NCBI GenBank assembly: GCA_046309355.1
Contig: JBKCPL010000029.1
Location: 62,001 to 126,000, forward strand
From: CAYSBE01 sp046309355
GTDB taxonomy: Bacteria; Bacteroidota; Bacteroidia; UKL13-3
DNA length: 64,000 bases
Direction of reading: 5' to 3'
Made by a program: the position numbers and the translations under genes. Of the stretch, positions 61,151 to 64,000 are shown piece by piece (the first letter of the stretch is position 1; each line of letters begins with the position of its first letter). A model generated the notes under the pieces. The model saw only the letters and a program-made list of their open reading frames with translations. It made no database searches and was not told where the DNA came from.

Positions 61151-61152
61151 AT

Positions 61153-61458
61153 TTATTTTATACCTCCAAGCAGCATGACATCTTTGATAAGTTCTATGCC
61201 TGCGTGTTCGTTTACCAACTCAACAATCCTGCTGCGTGAAAGTTGAAGTTCATTTCGCAGTGGTGCAGACGTTATGTGCAAAATAAGTTTTTCATGCGCG
61301 ATGTAAATCTTCTCGGTATTTTTTGCAATAAGTGGCCCCACCAGTTCAGACCAATCATTTACCAGATTGACCTCAGCAATTTTTTGCCGGGCATGTCCAT
61401 TGCTATCCAGCAATTCGCCTATAATTTCTTTCAATGACTGTTCGTTGCTTTTGCGCAT
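61153..61458 (-). CDS. DUF721/DciA-like protein
   Basis: 101 residues. 'NSNGHARQKIAEVNLVNDWSELVGPLIAKNTEKIYIAHEKLILHITSAPLRNELQ'-type sequence is the DUF721 core: a conserved W-x3-VG and the 'L-x-V-x3-S-x-LR-EL' pattern. Related DciA proteins load the replicative helicase. It lies three bases after recF, which fits a DNA-replication role, but that role is inferred. Confidence 0.88.
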   Translation of the reverse strand: MRKSNEQSLKEIIGELLDSNGHARQKIAEVNLVNDWSELVGPLIAKNTEKIYIAHEKLILHITSAPLRNELQLSRSRIVELVNEHAGIELIKDVMLLGGIK

Positions 61459-61461
61459 GGT

Positions 61462-62565
61462 TCAAATTTCGTGAATAGTTCCGTAATTGACTGAAAAATG
61501 TTTTACCTGGTTAGACACAGCCGAAACAGCCGGAATAAGTCGTTCGGAATGTGTATCGGTTATAAATATCTGGCCAAAGTTTTCCTGAGCAATCAACTTC
61601 ATGAGCACATTCAGCCGCTGACCATCCAGTTTCTCGAAAATATCATCAAGAAGCAACAGAGGTATGGTTTGTGTAGTTTTTTTCAGATAGTCAAACTGAG
61701 CCAGTTTTAATGCGATGATAAAGCTCTTTTGCTGGCCCTGAGAAGCAAATTTTTTGAGCGGGAATTCCTGTATCATAAATTCCAGTTCATCTTTATGAAT
61801 ACCCTTAGTTGTTCTACAGGCAGCTATATCGGCATGCTTACTTAATTCAATACATGCTTCGGGTGAATGCTCGTGGTAATCGCTTACGTATGCTACGTGT
61901 ACGTTTTCATTGCCCGCACTAAGCTTTTGGTAGTGCCCCTGAAAAATGGGAATAAATTCATGCAAGAAAGCTTTGCGCCTGGTGTACAATTCACCTCCAA
62001 GTTTTACCAGCATAGCATTGTATGACTCCAGTTGCACCGGATCAAGTACACCTCCATCAGCATAATTCCTGAACATGCGGTTGCGCTGCTCAAGTATTCT
62101 GTTATAGTCAAGCAAACTCCGCAAGTACATTTTATCAGTTTGCGAAATAATGCCATCCATAAATTTACGCCTGTCTTCGCTTCCCTCGTGTATCAGGTTA
62201 ATATCTCCCGGAGCAATCATAACCAGTGGGTAGGTGCCTATATGTTCTGAAAGTTTATTAACGTCATTATTGTTTACTTTCAGGTTCTTTTTGCCCTGAT
62301 GCCAAAACATGGCCACAGCCTCTACATGCCCGTTTCGTTCATACTTACCCTCAACCCTCAACCAATCTCGACCTTGCTTAACCATCTGATAGTCAAATAA
62401 ACTGAAATAACTTTTGGTGAACGAAAGGTAATATATGGCATCCAGTACAGAAGTTTTGCCACTGCCGTTGGGGCCAGTAAAACAGTTAATTTGCGGACTA
62501 AATTCAGCCTGCAATGACTCGTAATTTTTAAAGTTCTGTAAACTTAAATGCTGCAGGTAAAGCAT
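61462..62565 (-). CDS. recF: DNA replication and repair protein RecF
   Basis: 367 residues. An SMC-like ATPase that directs RecA loading at gaps. Walker A GPNGSGKTS is at 31-39, the signature 'FASQGQQKSFIIALKLAQ' near 275 and Walker B 'PLLLLDDIFEKLD' near 305. The start 'MLYLQHLSLQNFKNYE' is standard. A TACGTTTG element ends five bases before the ATG, but no -33 TTG is correctly placed. It is first in recF-dciA-like-thiN. Confidence 0.96.
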   Translation of the reverse strand: MLYLQHLSLQNFKNYESLQAEFSPQINCFTGPNGSGKTSVLDAIYYLSFTKSYFSLFDYQMVKQGRDWLRVEGKYERNGHVEAVAMFWHQGKKNLKVNNNDVNKLSEHIGTYPLVMIAPGDINLIHEGSEDRRKFMDGIISQTDKMYLRSLLDYNRILEQRNRMFRNYADGGVLDPVQLESYNAMLVKLGGELYTRRKAFLHEFIPIFQGHYQKLSAGNENVHVAYVSDYHEHSPEACIELSKHADIAACRTTKGIHKDELEFMIQEFPLKKFASQGQQKSFIIALKLAQFDYLKKTTQTIPLLLLDDIFEKLDGQRLNVLMKLIAQENFGQIFITDTHSERLIPAVSAVSNQVKHFSVNYGTIHEI

Positions 62566-62666
62566 GGTTCAAACGTAATTCTAATTTTGGATATGCACGG
62601 CTGTATTCAAAAAAACACAGAAATATTCGAACATAATAAATTGGTAAGCAAGCCATTGTAAGTCGC

Positions 62667-62696
62667 TTTGACCTTTCAGGAAAATGTGTAGTTTTG
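62667..62696 (+). promoter_or_regulatory. Promoter of pdhA
   Basis: TTTG (62667-62670), 18 bases, TAGTTTTG (62689-62696), a full consensus match, 17 bases before the ATG. Confidence 0.8.
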
Positions 62697-62713
62697 CAGT
62701 CCTTTATTAAAAA

Positions 62714-63709
62714 ATGGCTAAATCAAAATTTACCCAAGAAAACTACCTGAACTGGTATGAGCAGATGCTGCTGATGCGCAGATTTGAAGAGAAAGCTGCG
62801 CAACTTTACGGACAGCAAAAGATCAAGGGATTTTGCCACCTGTATATTGGGCAAGAAGCTGTGGTAGCAGGTGCCATGAGTGCGCTGCGCAAGGGCGATA
62901 AGCATATTACAGCCTACCGCGATCACGCTCATGCACTGGCATGTGGTATAAGTGCACGTGCAGTTATGGCCGAGCTTTACGGAAAAGTAACCGGTTGCTC
63001 TAAAGGCAAAGGCGGCTCCATGCACATGTTTAGCAAAGAACATAACTTTTTCGGAGGTCATGGCATAGTTGGCGGTCAAATACCTCTTGGTGCAGGCATT
63101 GCAATGGCCGATCAGTACAATGGCAACGAACATGTGACCCTTTGCTACATGGGTGATGGCGCTGTACGTCAGGGAGCACTGCACGAAACGTTTAACATGG
63201 CTATGCTGTGGAAATTGCCGGTTATTTTCATTTGTGAAAACAACGGTTACGCTATGGGAACTTCAGTGCAACGAACCACCAACGTAATGGATATTCATAA
63301 AATTGGCGAAGCGTATGAAATGCCCAATGCCGCAGTAGATGGTATGCAGCCCGAAACGGTACATGAGGCTATTGCCCAGGCAGCCGACCATGCCCGTAAA
63401 GGTGAAGGCCCTACGTTTCTCGAAATTCGCACCTACCGTTTCCGCGGCCACTCCATGAGCGACCCGGCTAAATACCGTACCAAAGAAGAAGTGGAAGAAT
63501 ACAAGCAACGCGACCCGTTAGAGCGTGTAAAAGCAACAATTTTAAAACTTAATTATGCCAGCGAAGCCTGGTTTGATGAAATAGAAAAGAAAACAGAAGA
63601 TATAGTGAATGATGCCGTGGAGTTTTCAGAAAACTCACCTTTCCCCGAACCTGAAGCACTGTATGAAGATGTATACGTACAATCGGATTACCCATTTATC
63701 AGAGAATAA
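62714..63709 (+). CDS. pdhA: Pyruvate dehydrogenase E1 component, alpha subunit
   Basis: 331 residues. With E1 beta it decarboxylates pyruvate using thiamine diphosphate. The cofactor motif GDGAVRQG...ENN is complete (147-177). 'YRDHAHALACG' (68-78) and 'FRGHSMSDPAKYRTKEE' (about 236-252) are the substrate and loop regions of the alpha subunit. 'SMHMFSKEHNFFGGHGIVGGQ' is typical. No E1 beta gene follows directly; the next gene is a TPR-type membrane protein. Confidence 0.96.
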   Translation: MAKSKFTQENYLNWYEQMLLMRRFEEKAAQLYGQQKIKGFCHLYIGQEAVVAGAMSALRKGDKHITAYRDHAHALACGISARAVMAELYGKVTGCSKGKGGSMHMFSKEHNFFGGHGIVGGQIPLGAGIAMADQYNGNEHVTLCYMGDGAVRQGALHETFNMAMLWKLPVIFICENNGYAMGTSVQRTTNVMDIHKIGEAYEMPNAAVDGMQPETVHEAIAQAADHARKGEGPTFLEIRTYRFRGHSMSDPAKYRTKEEVEEYKQRDPLERVKATILKLNYASEAWFDEIEKKTEDIVNDAVEFSENSPFPEPEALYEDVYVQSDYPFIRE

Positions 63710-63733
63710 CCCTACCGAAATATATAAAGCACA

Positions 63734-64000
63734 ATGACCGACAAGAAACAAGAAACAAACGATCTGGATTTAGATAAAACTATTATTGATACGTCTCACA
63801 AGGTTGAGGACTTTTATATCAATAACAAAAAGGCCATTAACTATGCACTGATAGCCATTGTAGGAGTTATTGCCGTATACTTCAGTTTTAAAAATCTGTA
63901 CCTGAAACCGCTTGAAGCAGAGGCACAAACAGAAATATACAGAGCACAGCAATACTTCGAAAAAGACTCATTTGCCCTGGCACTGGCCGGTAATGATAAG
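63734..64000 (+). CDS. Membrane-anchored tetratricopeptide-type protein, N-terminal part (runs off the window)
   Basis: 89 residues are visible with no stop. A polar cytoplasmic start (TDKKQETNDLDLDKTIIDTS) precedes one membrane helix ('ALIAIVGVIAVYFSF') and a helical start of 'KPLEAEAQTEIYRAQQYFEKDSFALAL'. This is the layout of YfgM-like/Bacteroidota TPR proteins with an N-terminal anchor. It starts 24 bases after pdhA and may share its transcript. The rest is outside the window. Confidence 0.8.
   Translation, partial: MTDKKQETNDLDLDKTIIDTSHKVEDFYINNKKAINYALIAIVGVIAVYFSFKNLYLKPLEAEAQTEIYRAQQYFEKDSFALALAGNDK

Noticed and set aside
61151..61152. Possible TPP riboswitch before thiN
   Set aside because: Only two bases separate thiN from the gene upstream, and no TPP motif was seen.
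62570..62577. recF promoter (TACGTTTG)
   Set aside because: The -7 box is exact, but no TTG lies 17-20 bases upstream and the box ends five bases from the ATG; kept only as a remark.
62723..63184. 153-residue minus-strand reading frame
   Set aside because: Antisense shadow of pdhA.

Overview
The window comes from a member of the Bacteroidota. The evidence is the gliding/type IX secretion (T9SS) block gldK-L-M-N, a PorP/SprF protein and PorT, a protein ending in a T9SS sorting domain, a cbb3 oxidase with fused CcoN-CcoO, menaquinone-type UbiE, a zinc-site-less Tgt, and promoters of the Bacteroidota form TTTG-N18/19-TAnnTTTG. Base composition is low to moderate in GC. The genus cannot be named from sequence reading alone; the gene set suits a free-living gliding or surface-secreting lineage (Chitinophagales/Sphingobacteriales-like is a guess). 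There are no insertion sequences, phage genes, CRISPR arrays or obvious islands, and no gene-free stretch longer than 300 bases.

Layout. 1-3043 (minus): N-terminal ~1,014 residues of a giant secreted beta-helix protein. 3328-10137: a polyprenyl synthase, then a minus-strand block pssA-purS-M28 peptidase-GH3-family enzyme-OmpA/TPR/WD40 (PorE-like) protein. 10265-14048: tRNA-Leu(UAG), trigger factor, a class-III aminotransferase and a lipoprotein. 14146-15638: two small outer-membrane beta-barrels. 15849-25214: universal stress protein-ccoI-ccoS, then ccoNO-ccoQ-ccoP-ccoG-ccoH-SafE-like, a complete cbb3 respiratory module with two matching FNR-type palindromes. 25211-33203: ygiD-type dioxygenase, MarR-YceI pair, amidohydrolase, DUF4421 protein, LpxL-like acyltransferase, CoA transferase, ferritin. 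33241-35685: acyl-CoA carboxylase beta, the SRP RNA gene (ffs) and maf. 35826-39558: ppx/gppA and a six-gene run TIGR03643-DUF2256-DUF429-crcB-rsgA-dtd. 39605-48953 (minus): BamA-like protein-DUF4271-hemD, porP/sprF and gldK-L-M-N. 48968-57947: hemW, engB, a lipoprotein, ubiE-porT-tgt-lptF/G-eamA, a T9SS cargo protein and a small lipoprotein. 57948-64000: nucleoside transporter, bifunctional nuclease, DUF2905, ArsC/Spx-like protein, recF-dciA-like-thiN, pdhA and the start of a membrane-anchored TPR-type protein.

How it fits together. Two T9SS loci (gldKLMN with porP and the hemD/DUF4271 neighbours; porT with ubiE) sit with likely clients (the beta-helix protein and the sorting-domain protein). 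The cbb3 block contains the oxidase, its copper-loading ATPase, CcoS, CcoG, CcoH and a SafE-like protein. A perfect ATGAT-N4-ATCAT palindrome lies before each of its two transcription units at almost the same distance from a candidate -7 box, which suggests control by one CRP/FNR-family regulator. Seven close matches to the Bacteroidota promoter consensus are visible, including a back-to-back pair driving ffs and the carboxylase gene and one at marR that carries a palindrome in its spacer and would give a nearly leaderless mRNA.
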